A stretch of DNA of 64,000 bases, taken from positions 10,138-74,137 of the forward strand of contig CAZAER010000021.1 of the NCBI GenBank assembly GCA_964484195.1, read 5' to 3'. Below are positions 17,492-28,124 of this stretch, in pieces (position 1 is the first letter of the stretch; each line of letters starts with the position of its first letter). The position numbers were made by a program, and so were the translations under genes. Under the pieces are notes generated by a model that worked only from the letters and a program-made list of their open reading frames with translations, did no database searches and was not told the origin of the DNA. The stretch comes from JALHOP01 sp964484195 (GTDB lineage: Bacteria; Myxococcota; XYA12-FULL-58-9; JALHOP01).

Positions 17492-17570
17492 ACGATTTTT
17501 TTGCCGCAATGAAATATTGAACCCAATCCGCGGGAGCGGATCGACGCCGCTTCTCGCTCGAGGTGACACC

Positions 17571-17876
17571 ATGGGATTTCCAGCTATTCCGACAGGTACT
17601 CGTGACCCAGCGTTCGTGCGTGTGCAGCAGCAGTCAGACTCTGGACCGCTTCCTTCGGGTGGCACGGCCCCGCAGTCCGGCAGCGGGACGGCGCCGACTC
17701 CGAGCAGCGGCACCGGCCCGGTCGATGCCGACGTGCGGGAGCAAGGTAGGTCAGGCGCTGAAGGCCGTTCGGGGGGCGCGCAAAATCACCGCCTCCACGG
17801 CTTGCCCTCGGGTCGTGGTGGCGTGAATACGCAGCCGCAGAACGGCCGTTCGGGCGGAAACGAACAATCGCGTTGA
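17571..17876 (+). CDS. Small Gly/Ser/Pro-rich protein, unknown
   Basis: About 101 residues from ATG 17571 (MGFPAIPTGTRDPAFV), preceded by GAGGTGACACC. The chain is disordered and rich in Gly, Ser, Gln and Pro (SGGTAPQSGSGTAPTPSSGTGP), and ends NGRSGGNEQSR. No hydrophobic segment. It sits 79 nt after a similar low-complexity gene, possibly the same transcript. Composition resembles its neighbour but I see no clear sequence homology. It could be a secreted substrate; evidence for coding is the ribosome site, codon bias and context only. Confidence 0.5.
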   Translation: MGFPAIPTGTRDPAFVRVQQQSDSGPLPSGGTAPQSGSGTAPTPSSGTGPVDADVREQGRSGAEGRSGGAQNHRLHGLPSGRGGVNTQPQNGRSGGNEQSR

Positions 17877-17888
17877 TCGCGCGCCGGT

Positions 17889-19457
17889 CTACTGCCGCGG
17901 CGCTGGTGGGCGCTTGCGGCAGAAGAGGGTGGCTCCGGCGAGGATGATCAGCTCCATGATAGCGGGGCCGGCGGCGTTACAACCGTCGGCCTCGCTCTCG
18001 TTCGGATCGTTGGTGCCCGATGGTCCGTCACCACCGGTGGGGCCATCGCCACCGCTCGGACCGCCGCCGTCGCCGCCGGTGGGACCGCCATCGTCTGCTG
18101 GTGCATCCGCCGTGAACTCCGCGACGAGCGAGACGTCGGTTGTAACCGCGATAGCGTACGGGTTGGTGCTACCCGACGACGCGCTTCCGACGCGCCAGCC
18201 GGTGAAGCTGTGACCCGCGTCCGCCGTGGCGGTCGCGGTGACGATGGTGCCCGGGTCGTAGACACCACCGGCTGGGTCGAGCGTGACGCTGCCTTCGCCG
18301 GCGACGTTGGCGAGGAGATTGTACTTCACTGGGGCCGCGGGGTCCTCGAACCTCACACGCCGCGGTGGTGTCGCGGCCGGCGGGTTGCCAGTGCTCGCGC
18401 ACTCCGCGCCGGCGTCGTAGTAGAGAGCACCAGGGAGCGGGGCGTAGTTGTATTCGTATTCGTCGCCGTACCTGATGTTGTCGAAGTCGTAGTACACGTC
18501 TTCGTATTGCGGGTCGCTGCCGCCCGGCGTCGCCGCGCCACCAACCGCGCTGGTGTCGTCCGGTCCGACCACTGGAGCCATATTGAACACCAGGCTCCGC
18601 TGGACGACTCCGGAAACGAGGCAGCACGAGGGCGCACCGCTCCCGGGATAGGGGTTCTGGCAGGCGGGGACGGTCAGCGGACGGTTCTGATTGGAGTCGC
18701 AGAAGCACCCCGTGAAGTAGCCTCGCGCGAACAGACGTGCACGCAAGCCCACCGCGGCACCCGGGACGAGCTGCGCGCTCGGCTCCGCGAACGTGAAGTA
18801 CGGATTGGTTGGATAGGAGGCGGCCTGGGGCCCGACGAACACTCCCTGCCAGGCTCCCGATGAGGGAATACCCGTCGAGTAGCCCCCGGGAGGCGCGTTG
18901 TAGATCAGCGAGGGATTGCCCGGGCTGTTGTCGACGAATTCGGCGCCGCCGAGCACGAAGTCGTTGGCGCTACCGATGCCGAAGAGCTGCGTCGAGCTCA
19001 CCACCGGGATCTCGATGCGCAGCCCCTTGCCCTGCGGCAGCGGCCAGTAACCCTGGAGCTGCGGCGGAATACCGATGAAGCCGCCACCGATCCGCGTGTA
19101 CGAGCCGATCGACGTCGGGCAGTTGCCGTCGGTGATCTGCTGCTCGGCGCCGAAGTTACCGAGGAAGCAGCGAATGGGATGCGAGGCATCGATCGCGAGC
19201 TGCGTGTTGGGCGGTAGCTTGATCTCGGGATTCACCCACATGCCGCTGCAGCCGAGACCGCCGACCATGACGCGCACGTAGTAGGTCTCGCCGACGCGCG
19301 GGTAGCCTTGGAACCCGGCGTACACCCAGGCGAGATCTTCTTGGATGGCGGGATAGATGCCTTGCCAACACAGGTGCTGTGTCCGCGATGGCGAACCGTC
19401 GTTCCAAGCTTGAGCACGCGCCGAGCCCGCCGCGAGAAAGACGGCGAGCCCGAACGC
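17889..19457 (-). CDS. Secreted protein with C-terminal MYXO-CTERM-like tag
   Basis: A probable signal peptide (AFGLAVFLAAGSARAQAW) is followed by about 400 residues of Cys-containing beta-rich sequence, a repeat-like module near the C-terminus (EGSVTLDPAGGVYDPGTIV, ..HSFTGWRVGS, resembling InlB/bacterial-repeat domains), a Gly/Asp/Pro linker, and a tail DGCNAAGPAIMELIILAGATLFCRKR. That tail has the Cys, hydrophobic helix and basic end of MYXO-CTERM sorting signals, implying surface delivery. The start is unclear: no ATG or GTG lies between the aconitase stop and the signal peptide. I chose TTG 19457, 11 nt past that stop, which would need coupling to aconitase; an ATG at 19601 would place 48 residues inside the aconitase gene. 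Confidence 0.8.
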   Translation of the reverse strand, partial: AFGLAVFLAAGSARAQAWNDGSPSRTQHLCWQGIYPAIQEDLAWVYAGFQGYPRVGETYYVRVMVGGLGCSGMWVNPEIKLPPNTQLAIDASHPIRCFLGNFGAEQQITDGNCPTSIGSYTRIGGGFIGIPPQLQGYWPLPQGKGLRIEIPVVSSTQLFGIGSANDFVLGGAEFVDNSPGNPSLIYNAPPGGYSTGIPSSGAWQGVFVGPQAASYPTNPYFTFAEPSAQLVPGAAVGLRARLFARGYFTGCFCDSNQNRPLTVPACQNPYPGSGAPSCCLVSGVVQRSLVFNMAPVVGPDDTSAVGGAATPGGSDPQYEDVYYDFDNIRYGDEYEYNYAPLPGALYYDAGAECASTGNPPAATPPRRVRFEDPAAPVKYNLLANVAGEGSVTLDPAGGVYDPGTIVTATATADAGHSFTGWRVGSASSGSTNPYAIAVTTDVSLVAEFTADAPADDGGPTGGDGGGPSGGDGPTGGDGPSGTNDPNESEADGCNAAGPAIMELIILAGATLFCRKRPPAPRQ

Positions 19458-19467
19458 CAAGGCGACG

Positions 19468-22161
<2,694 letters not shown>

Positions 22162-22299
22162 GGCGTGGGGATCCTTTCGATTGGGGCGGGAAATAGCGCT
22201 GTGGGGGGGATCTCGCAATGGGTCGTGCTCCGAGCCGTTTTACCTAAGGTTTTTGAGGCTTTGGTGGTTTGGCACCGAGGGGTTTTGTGCTACCCGAAC

Positions 22300-23220
22300 A
22301 TGGTTCGTCATAGCGGACGACTGCTTCCCCCGGGGGAACGCTACGCGATTGCCGCGGTCGTCGAGCATCTCGCCGAGGTCGACAAACGCGACCTTCACTT
22401 GAAACGCGGCTGCTCGTCGCTGACCCGGTACTGCGAAGAACGTCTTCGCTACTCCGACCGCGCTGCTGCTCGACGTGTCGCGGCTGCGAGACTCAGCCAG
22501 CGTCACCCGATCATTCTCGGCATGCTGCGCCGGGGTGAAACGACTCTTTCGAACCTGCAGGTCCTCTCACCCGTACTCAAGGCCCCTAGCGACGAAGCCA
22601 AGTTGCTAGCTGCGGCGGGTAAGACACGCACTGAAGTCGAGCGGATGGTCGTAGGGTGGAGTCCGAGAGACGTGTTCGAGGCGAACCTCGTTCGCACCAA
22701 GGTCGATACCGCGCCGCGTCTGCTCGAGCAGCTCATCGAAGAGAGACGTCAGGCATCGGTGTCTGTCGAGCCCGCGGTCGAGAGACCAACGCTCGAGCTA
22801 CCGCGTGCACCTCTGCCGAAGCCTGTCACCGTCGAATTCTCGGAGCTCCACTGCTGCATTCCCGTCGAGAGCGAGAGGAAGCTCCTGGCACTACGCGACC
22901 ACTACCGCCACTCGATTCCCGATGGCGACATCGCCAAGGTGATCGCGAAGGCCATCGACGAGGCCTACGACAAGGTGATGGCGCGGAAGCTCGGCAAGCT
23001 GAAGAAGCCGAAGTCACAGCAGGCACAACTGCTTCCCCCGGAGGAAGTCGCCAAGAAGCGCCGCGCGCCCGACCAGGCAACGCGCCGCGAAGTCTCGGAG
23101 CGCGATGGCTACCGCTGCTGTTTCACTGCGGAAGACGGGCATCAGGTCGACACACCGCACCGCAGGACGTTGACCAAGCCGCGGACGAACATCTCCCGCG
23201 GCATGGGTAGCTCGTCGTGA
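22300..23220 (+). pseudogene. Truncated HNH-endonuclease-type gene
   Basis: A frame from ATG 22300 encodes a DUF222/HNH-like protein: N-terminal helical part (RYCEERLRYSDRAAARRVAAARL, PIILGMLRRGETTLSNL), a central region with LHCCIPVESERKLLALRDHY, a basic helix, then RRAPDQATRREVSERDGYRCCFTAEDG. That last block is the usual entry to the HNH nuclease centre, but where the Cys..HIHP..N..H residues should follow, the sequence switches to the 3' end of the opposing TetR gene, and the frame reads nonsense to a stop at 23220. The catalytic core is therefore missing. The frame overlaps the TetR gene by 79 nt. Likely a decayed remnant after a rearrangement near 23140. Confidence 0.75.
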
Positions 23221-23720
23221 CCGGCCTCGACGCTCTCCATGTACGAATACGTCACGATGCCGCCCAGGAAGGTGCGTGCGACGATCTCGGGGTCGTGGCG
23301 GCGCATGCGGCCGTGGCGCATTTCGGCTTCGAAGTACGACGCGAGCTTCTTGACCATCCGCGGTAGCGGACCAGCGCCCTTGAACTCTGCGGTGCGGTTC
23401 GACCACTGCAGGACTTTCATCGGAATCGCGACGTGGAAGTAGTCGATGCCGTGGAGACCCAACGCCACGAGATTCTCGACCAGGTCGCCGCGATTCACGT
23501 TCGAGCACAGGTCGATGAGCCACGAAGGCTCGGCGAGCTCGAGCTCCATCGCTGCGTGGAACAGCTCGTCTTTGGTGTCGAAGCGGTTGAAGATCGTGCC
23601 TTCCGAAACGCCGGCACGCAGCGCGACCTCGGCGGTCGTGGCTTTCAATCCTCGAGCAAGGAAGATCTCACGGGCAGCGTCCAAAATGTCGCTGTCGGAC
23701 ACTTTGATTGGGCGAGCCAT
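23142..23720 (-). CDS. TetR-family transcriptional regulator
   Basis: A 192-residue repressor. The N-terminal DNA-binding domain reads VSDSDILDAAREIFLARGLKATTAEVALRAGVSEGTIFNRFDTKDELF, a classic TetR helix-turn-helix. The C-terminal ligand domain is helical and poorly conserved as usual, so the effector is unknown. Start at ATG 23720 (MARPIKV). It is divergent from the membrane-protein gene at 23809, with a strong inverted repeat in between, and it probably represses both. Its 3' end abuts the broken HNH gene. Confidence 0.93.
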   Translation of the reverse strand: MARPIKVSDSDILDAAREIFLARGLKATTAEVALRAGVSEGTIFNRFDTKDELFHAAMELELAEPSWLIDLCSNVNRGDLVENLVALGLHGIDYFHVAIPMKVLQWSNRTAEFKGAGPLPRMVKKLASYFEAEMRHGRMRRHDPEIVARTFLGGIVTYSYMESVEAGHDELPMPREMFVRGLVNVLRCGVST

Positions 23721-23730
23721 ACCGAGCCCC

Positions 23731-23754
23731 GTAATTGAGTCCCCACTCAGTAAC
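23731..23754. promoter_or_regulatory. Probable TetR operator
   Basis: A 24-bp near-palindrome lies 10 nt upstream of the TetR start: arms GTAATTGAGT and ACTCAGTAAC around a CCCC centre, 8 of 10 pairs matching. The inner TGAGT-N4-ACTCA core resembles operators bound by many TetR repressors. It is the only strong inverted repeat in the 88-nt divergent interval, so it likely mediates autorepression and control of the gene at 23809. Confidence 0.72.
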
Positions 23755-23808
23755 ATACGTGGCCATGGGGTGGCGTCAAGATCGCTGCCGTGGTTTACCG
23801 ATGCGACG

Positions 23809-24540
23809 ATGTCTACGGGCAACGACGACGACGGAAAGCTGGACGATGAGTCGACGATAGCTCGGCCAAAACCGCGCCTCGTGCACTCGATCAGCAACGA
23901 GCCGACCCTAGTCGGTGGCGCGCGTGCGGCCGAGCTCGACGACCTGCCACGCCCGCGTATCAGCGACCGGTGGCGACGTATGGCGCCCATCCTCCTGGTC
24001 TTGGTCGCGGTGCTGGCGATGGGGCCGTTCATCAGCCGGTTCATCGACACCTACCGCGCCGTCGTCATGGATGTGCAAGACGACAAGATGATGGTTCAGC
24101 AGGCGATGCGGCCGCCGCGGTGGATCTCGGCGATCGACGTGAAGCCGGGCACCGTCGTGATGAAAGACCCGTTCAGCTGGAACCCGCACGCAGTCGATCC
24201 GACACCCAAGGACGCGCCGCTGCTCGAGCTCGCCGAGCGCTGGCAGTCGACCTACGAGGGCGTCATCGTCGAGATGCGGCCGCCCAACGCCCCGGGACGC
24301 GGCGCCGTCGCTGTGGTGCAGACCGCCGATGGTACGCGCTTCGAGGTTTCGATGTTCGCCGAGCACCTGGCGACTGCGTCGGTGGGGCGAATCCTCCACA
24401 AGGAGCCCGGCTCCTGGGACCCGGTGATGATGCCGATGAGCAAAGGCCCTTCGGGCGGCTTCTCGCTGAATCCCCGCGGCGAGAATCGGCCGGCGGAGAC
24501 GCCCAAACCCGATGCGCCAAAGCCGGCTCCGGCTCCTTGA
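23809..24540 (+). CDS. Single-pass membrane protein of unknown function, TetR-divergent
   Basis: 243 residues from ATG 23809. The N-terminal part is cytosolic and charged, with one transmembrane helix (MAPILLVLVAVLAMGPFISRF) at about residues 58-78. A soluble domain of about 130 residues follows (VVMDVQDDKMMVQQAMRPPRWISAIDVKPG, then GAVAVVQTADGTRFEVSMFAEHLATASVGRILHKEPGSWDP) and a Pro-rich tail. The soluble region has no motif I recognise. Divergence from a TetR gene across a shared operator suggests an inducible envelope function. The chemoreceptor gene follows 48 nt later. Confidence 0.82.
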   Translation: MSTGNDDDGKLDDESTIARPKPRLVHSISNEPTLVGGARAAELDDLPRPRISDRWRRMAPILLVLVAVLAMGPFISRFIDTYRAVVMDVQDDKMMVQQAMRPPRWISAIDVKPGTVVMKDPFSWNPHAVDPTPKDAPLLELAERWQSTYEGVIVEMRPPNAPGRGAVAVVQTADGTRFEVSMFAEHLATASVGRILHKEPGSWDPVMMPMSKGPSGGFSLNPRGENRPAETPKPDAPKPAPAP

Positions 24541-24588
24541 GCGGCTTATTTTTAGCGCTTGGCTCAGTATGACGTACGATAGCGGCCG

Positions 24589-26730
24589 ATGCCTGTAGGT
24601 CTCGACAGCTTCGGAGTTCGCATAGGGCTGCGCGAGCGGCTCATCATGGTGCTGCTCTTCGCGGTTCTAGGCAGCGGTGTGGTCGTCGGCGTCGCCACGC
24701 ACTTCTTCCTGCGCGGCCGCATCATCAAAGAGCTCACCGGTCGCACCGACATCATCAACCAAGCACTCGACGCCTCGGTCGACATCGCGCGGGCCGTGAA
24801 GGGCCGCGACGCCTCCGCCGCCCAAGCCTTTCTCGAGAAGCTGCTCACCGCCGAGCCCGAGCTGGTCTACGCCATCGTCTTCGTCGGTGATCCGGAAAAC
24901 GCCCGAGCCGTCGCCTGGGCGAGCACGACCCCCGTCGTCGAGGGCTTCGACATCACCAAACCCGAGAACCGCGCCGCGCTGCTCAAGCAAGTGTTTGCTT
25001 CAGCGGACGCCGATGCGGGCTCCGACATCGTGCATCGCGCGGTGACGTTGCATCCACAAGCACTGCCCAACGAGGTTGCCGCACCACCAGACCTCGACGC
25101 CCTGATGGGATTCCAGGGGGCCGCCCTCTTCGGCATGACTCCAGACGTCGAGCTCAGTCGGTTTCGCACCGTCATCCTCTACGTCACCATCACATCCGGG
25201 CTCATCGTCCTCGTGATCTTGTGGTGGTTCTTCAGCCGAGTCTCGGGGCGCATCGAAACGCTGCTCGGCTATGCTGGGGGCATCGCCGACGGCGACCTCA
25301 CCAACAAGATCCAAGATATCTCCGGCGACGAGTTCGGTCAGCTTGCCGGAGCCTTGAGCTCGATCACCAGAGGGCTCGGCCGAACCATCAAGCAGGTGCG
25401 CGAGACGTCACTCGAGATGGATTCCGTGTCGAACCGCGTCCGCGATGCTTCACGTCAGATCGCAACCGATGCGGGCACACAGGCGATGTCGGTGCGCCAG
25501 ACCGGTACTGCGATGAGCAACATGTCGCGCGCGTCGCAGACATTCGAGACGCAGATCAACGACGTCTCGCGCGCCGCGGAAGTCTCGTCCGAGCGTTTGC
25601 GTGACATCAGCGGCGCCGTCGATCGCATCACCAACACGGTGCATCAAGTCGCGAGCGCCGTCGATCAGACGCGCGACCATCTCGAGAACAATGTCGCGCG
25701 CTTGTCGGAGGTCGACCGCGCGGTCGATCGCTTGAACAGCGCCGCCGAAGGCACCGCCGCCGCGACCACCCAGATCACCAACAGCATCGGCAGCGTCGAG
25801 CGCAGCACCGACGAAGCGCTGCAGATGTCGCGCGACACCTCACGCAAAGCAGAGAGCGGCGTCTCCGCGGTGAAAGAGACCCTCGAAGGCATCCGCCGCA
25901 TCCGCTCGTTCACCAACGACACGGTCGAGTCCGTTCGCTTCTTGTCGCAGAAGGTCGCCTCCATCGAGCGCATCCTCGACGTCATCGACGACATCGCCAA
26001 CCAGACGAAGCTGTTGTCACTCAACGCCTCCATCATCGCGGCAGGGGCGGGCGAGCACGGTCGCGGCTTCCTCGTGGTCGCCGAAGAGATCAAGGCGCTC
26101 GCTAGCAAGACCGCTGGTTCGACGCGCGAGATCTCCGGCGTCATCACCGAAGTGCTCAAGGTCTCCGGCAACGTCATAGATGTCGCCGAGCGTGGCGTGC
26201 GCATCGTCGACGAAGGCGTCGACCGCAGCGAGCACGCCGATCAAGTTTTGTCGTCGATCCTCGACGCTTCGACGCGCACCGGCTCCTTGGTGCGCACCAT
26301 CGCGGCCGCCATGACGGAGCAGTCACGCAGCGCGCTGCAAGTGAACCTCGCGATGCAGGACGTACACCAAATCGCCGTCCGCGTGCGCGGCATCGTGACC
26401 TCGCAGAAGACCGAGTCGAGCGCGCTCGAGAGCTCGATGCGTCAGATGCGCGTCCTGATGGAACGCTCGCTTGCCACCGCGAAGGAACAAGCGGCGCAGG
26501 TCACCGAGGCGATCGAAGCCATCGGTAGCATCTTCCAGCAGATCCAACTGGTGTCGACGACCAACCAAGAGCAAGCGCGCAGCCGTGGCGAGGTCGCCAA
26601 GGCCTTCGAGGTGCTCGAAGGTCTCTCCGAACGCCACCGCGATAGCGCACGTCAGCTCGCGACCGCGGTCGAGCAGGCGACGGCGCAGACCGTAGCGCTG
26701 ACGAGCGCCATCAAGGTCTTCCGAGTCTAG
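24589..26730 (+). CDS. Methyl-accepting chemotaxis protein
   Basis: A 713-residue chemoreceptor. TM1 is at about 18-41, an extracytoplasmic sensing region of roughly 150 residues follows, TM2 is at about 195-217 (VILYVTITSGLIVLVILWWFF), then a HAMP domain (GRIETLLGYAGGIADGDLTNKIQDISGDEFGQLA) and a long coiled-coil signalling domain. The CheA/CheW-binding hairpin reads IANQTKLLSLNASIIAAGAGEHGRGFLVV, close to the consensus but with SLNASIIAAGAGE in place of ALNAAIEAARAGE. It senses an unknown ligand. No chemotaxis kinase genes are nearby. A hairpin overlaps the stop codon. Confidence 0.95.
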   Translation: MPVGLDSFGVRIGLRERLIMVLLFAVLGSGVVVGVATHFFLRGRIIKELTGRTDIINQALDASVDIARAVKGRDASAAQAFLEKLLTAEPELVYAIVFVGDPENARAVAWASTTPVVEGFDITKPENRAALLKQVFASADADAGSDIVHRAVTLHPQALPNEVAAPPDLDALMGFQGAALFGMTPDVELSRFRTVILYVTITSGLIVLVILWWFFSRVSGRIETLLGYAGGIADGDLTNKIQDISGDEFGQLAGALSSITRGLGRTIKQVRETSLEMDSVSNRVRDASRQIATDAGTQAMSVRQTGTAMSNMSRASQTFETQINDVSRAAEVSSERLRDISGAVDRITNTVHQVASAVDQTRDHLENNVARLSEVDRAVDRLNSAAEGTAAATTQITNSIGSVERSTDEALQMSRDTSRKAESGVSAVKETLEGIRRIRSFTNDTVESVRFLSQKVASIERILDVIDDIANQTKLLSLNASIIAAGAGEHGRGFLVVAEEIKALASKTAGSTREISGVITEVLKVSGNVIDVAERGVRIVDEGVDRSEHADQVLSSILDASTRTGSLVRTIAAAMTEQSRSALQVNLAMQDVHQIAVRVRGIVTSQKTESSALESSMRQMRVLMERSLATAKEQAAQVTEAIEAIGSIFQQIQLVSTTNQEQARSRGEVAKAFEVLEGLSERHRDSARQLATAVEQATAQTVALTSAIKVFRV

Positions 26731-26793
26731 AGCGTATCTCATAACCCGCGTTGAGGTAGTTCGAGGCGTGTTGCGGGTTATGAGACACGCTCT
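26729..26793. repeat. Long inverted repeat overlapping the chemoreceptor stop
   Basis: Arms at 26729-26749 and 26773-26793 match at 20 of 21 positions (AGAGCGTATCTCATAACCCGC against its complement, one A/G difference), with a 23-nt loop. It begins on the last two bases of the TAG stop. No T-run follows directly, so it is not a classic terminator. It may be an RNA-stabilising hairpin, a small non-autonomous element, or a recombination remnant. A related hairpin follows at 26851. Confidence 0.8.
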
Positions 26794-26832
26794 CGGCCCT
26801 TTACGGGCCTGGTTATTTCGCTTCGCTAGTTT

Positions 26833-26879
26833 GTCTGCCTGCGGCAGACAGAGTCCATCTCACGTTGTGAGATGCACTC
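26833..26879. repeat. Two adjacent hairpins
   Basis: The first is a perfect 7-bp stem, GTCTGCC/GGCAGAC (26833-26839 and 26843-26849). It is followed by GAGTCCATCTCAC/GTGAGATGCACTC (26851-26863 and 26867-26879), 12 of 13 pairs around GTT. The second shares the GAGnnnATCTCA word with the longer repeat at 26729, so both may belong to one repeat family. Confidence 0.7.
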
Positions 26880-26891
26880 TAGAAAAGGAGA

Positions 26892-26940
26892 AAGGCCGAG
26901 CCAGCAATGCAATCGCGGGCTCGGCCTTAGAGGGATTTTT
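26892..26940. terminator. Bidirectional intrinsic terminator
   Basis: A perfect 11-bp stem (AAGGCCGAGCC, 26892-26902; GGCTCGGCCTT, 26918-26928) with a 15-nt loop. On the plus strand AGAGGGATTTTT follows; on the minus strand the stem is followed by TTCTCCTTTTCT. It would stop both chemoreceptor transcripts and transcripts from the minus-strand gene at 26963. Confidence 0.85.
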
Positions 26941-26962
26941 GACTAAACGATAGAACGTTCGG

Positions 26963-27238
26963 TCAGGCAGGACTGTGTTTGATCGTGTACTTCAAAAAGT
27001 CTTCGCACATGGTCAGGTAACGCTGGTCACCCGTCTCGGCGAAGGTTCCGTAAAACTGAATCGAGTGTTGCAGGCTTTGCGACAGGCGCATCGCGGCGCC
27101 GTTGCCGCGCGTGTGACCCAAGCGATGCTCGAAGGTCTGGGCCAGGCTCGAGAACCAACGCACGCCGCGTCGATGCTCGGGGGTGAGCGGTTTGCATACC
27201 TGGTAGCGCGAAGATGACGTCTGGGCTTGCTCTTTCAT
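26963..27238 (-). CDS. Small protein in the T3SS regulon, unknown
   Basis: 91 residues from ATG 27238 (MKEQAQTSSSRYQVCKPL), with GAGGT upstream. Mostly helical and polar: LTPEHRRGVRWFSSLAQTFEHRL, then SLQHSIQFYGTFAETGDQRYLTMCEDFLKYTIKHSPA. No signal peptide or transmembrane helix. Helical content and size would suit a T3SS chaperone or small substrate, but no family is recognised. It has its own promoter motif at 27317-27343, shared with other T3SS genes, and ends just before a terminator. Confidence 0.7.
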   Translation of the reverse strand: MKEQAQTSSSRYQVCKPLTPEHRRGVRWFSSLAQTFEHRLGHTRGNGAAMRLSQSLQHSIQFYGTFAETGDQRYLTMCEDFLKYTIKHSPA

Positions 27239-27316
27239 CGAACCCAACCTCGCTGTGACGCCGCTGGTTTTCGCTCCCCCGAGGTAAACCAAGCGCTGAG
27301 CGTCTTACATGTTGAG

Positions 27317-27343
27317 TTATCGGCAGCCCCCCGTGGGTGTTGC
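27317..27343 (-). promoter_or_regulatory. T3SS-regulon promoter motif, copy 2
   Basis: On the minus strand, GCAACACC begins at 27343 and GCCGATAA spans 27324-27317, again with first bases 19 nt apart. Expected transcription start near 27310, about 70 nt before ATG 27238. Confidence 0.75.
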
Positions 27344-27426
27344 GGACAAAAACACTCAGGACGTACATGCCCGATACGGGCCTATGGCCCGGAAAATGCA
27401 CAAGAATTACCCTGGCCGCTTGGGCG

Positions 27427-28029
27427 CTAGGTCTTCTTGCTTTGGGCGAGGAACTCGCCGAACACCCGCAGCGCCTCGGAGGTGGACGCCGCAAGCGCCC
27501 GCGCTCTCAGAGTCGCCGGATTCTTCCCCTCGGGGTCCGCTTTGACGATGTGCTCGAGGTCAGCGAGCGCGCTATCGAACGACGCTTTCTGCAATAGCAG
27601 ATCGGCACGGTTGACCCGCGCCGCCATGTTGTTCGCGTTGAGCTGAATCGCGGTGTCGTAAGCGCGCAGCGCCTTCTCGGGCTCGTCGAGCATCTGCAGG
27701 CACGCGCCCCACATCGATTGGAAGTACGAGTTCTCCGGCTTCATGAGGACGAGGTTCGCGAACACGCGCGCCGCGTCGACGAAGCGACCGTTGGTGTAGA
27801 AATCGTACGCGTACTTGGCGAAGCCGTTCGCGTCTTCGTCGGTGAAGCCGAGGAGCTCGGCGGAGCCAATCTCACCACTCAAGAACTTGAAGATGTTCTC
27901 TTCGGTGAAGCTCGACTCGATGGTGGCCTGGTTGAGGCTCGCAGTCGGGGGGCCGGAGTAGTCGTTGATGTCGTTCGTAGGTACGACGATCTCGGGCTTC
28001 TTCGGCTTGCCTTCGTTTGCCACCTGCAC
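27427..28029 (-). CDS. SycD/LcrH-type TPR chaperone (translocator chaperone)
   Basis: 200 residues from GTG 28029 behind GAGGAG. After a disordered N-terminus, IFKFLSGEIGSAELLGFTDEDANGFAKYAYDFYTNGRFVDAARVFANLVLMKPENSYFQSMWGACLQMLDEPEKALRAYDTAIQLN is the three-TPR core of class II T3SS chaperones, which keep the two hydrophobic translocators soluble before export. The 95-nt gap to the gene upstream and the order translocator-translocator-chaperone parallel classical translocator operons. A second TPR chaperone lies at 31129. Confidence 0.85.
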   Translation of the reverse strand: MQVANEGKPKKPEIVVPTNDINDYSGPPTASLNQATIESSFTEENIFKFLSGEIGSAELLGFTDEDANGFAKYAYDFYTNGRFVDAARVFANLVLMKPENSYFQSMWGACLQMLDEPEKALRAYDTAIQLNANNMAARVNRADLLLQKASFDSALADLEHIVKADPEGKNPATLRARALAASTSEALRVFGEFLAQSKKT

Positions 28030-28124
28030 GCGCTCCTCGCGGTATCCTACTCTGGATGTGGGTGCGACGCCACCCCGCCGGCGAGGAGTGCCCGCGCCAA
28101 AGCGGCGCGGGCGCTAGCCTTTTC

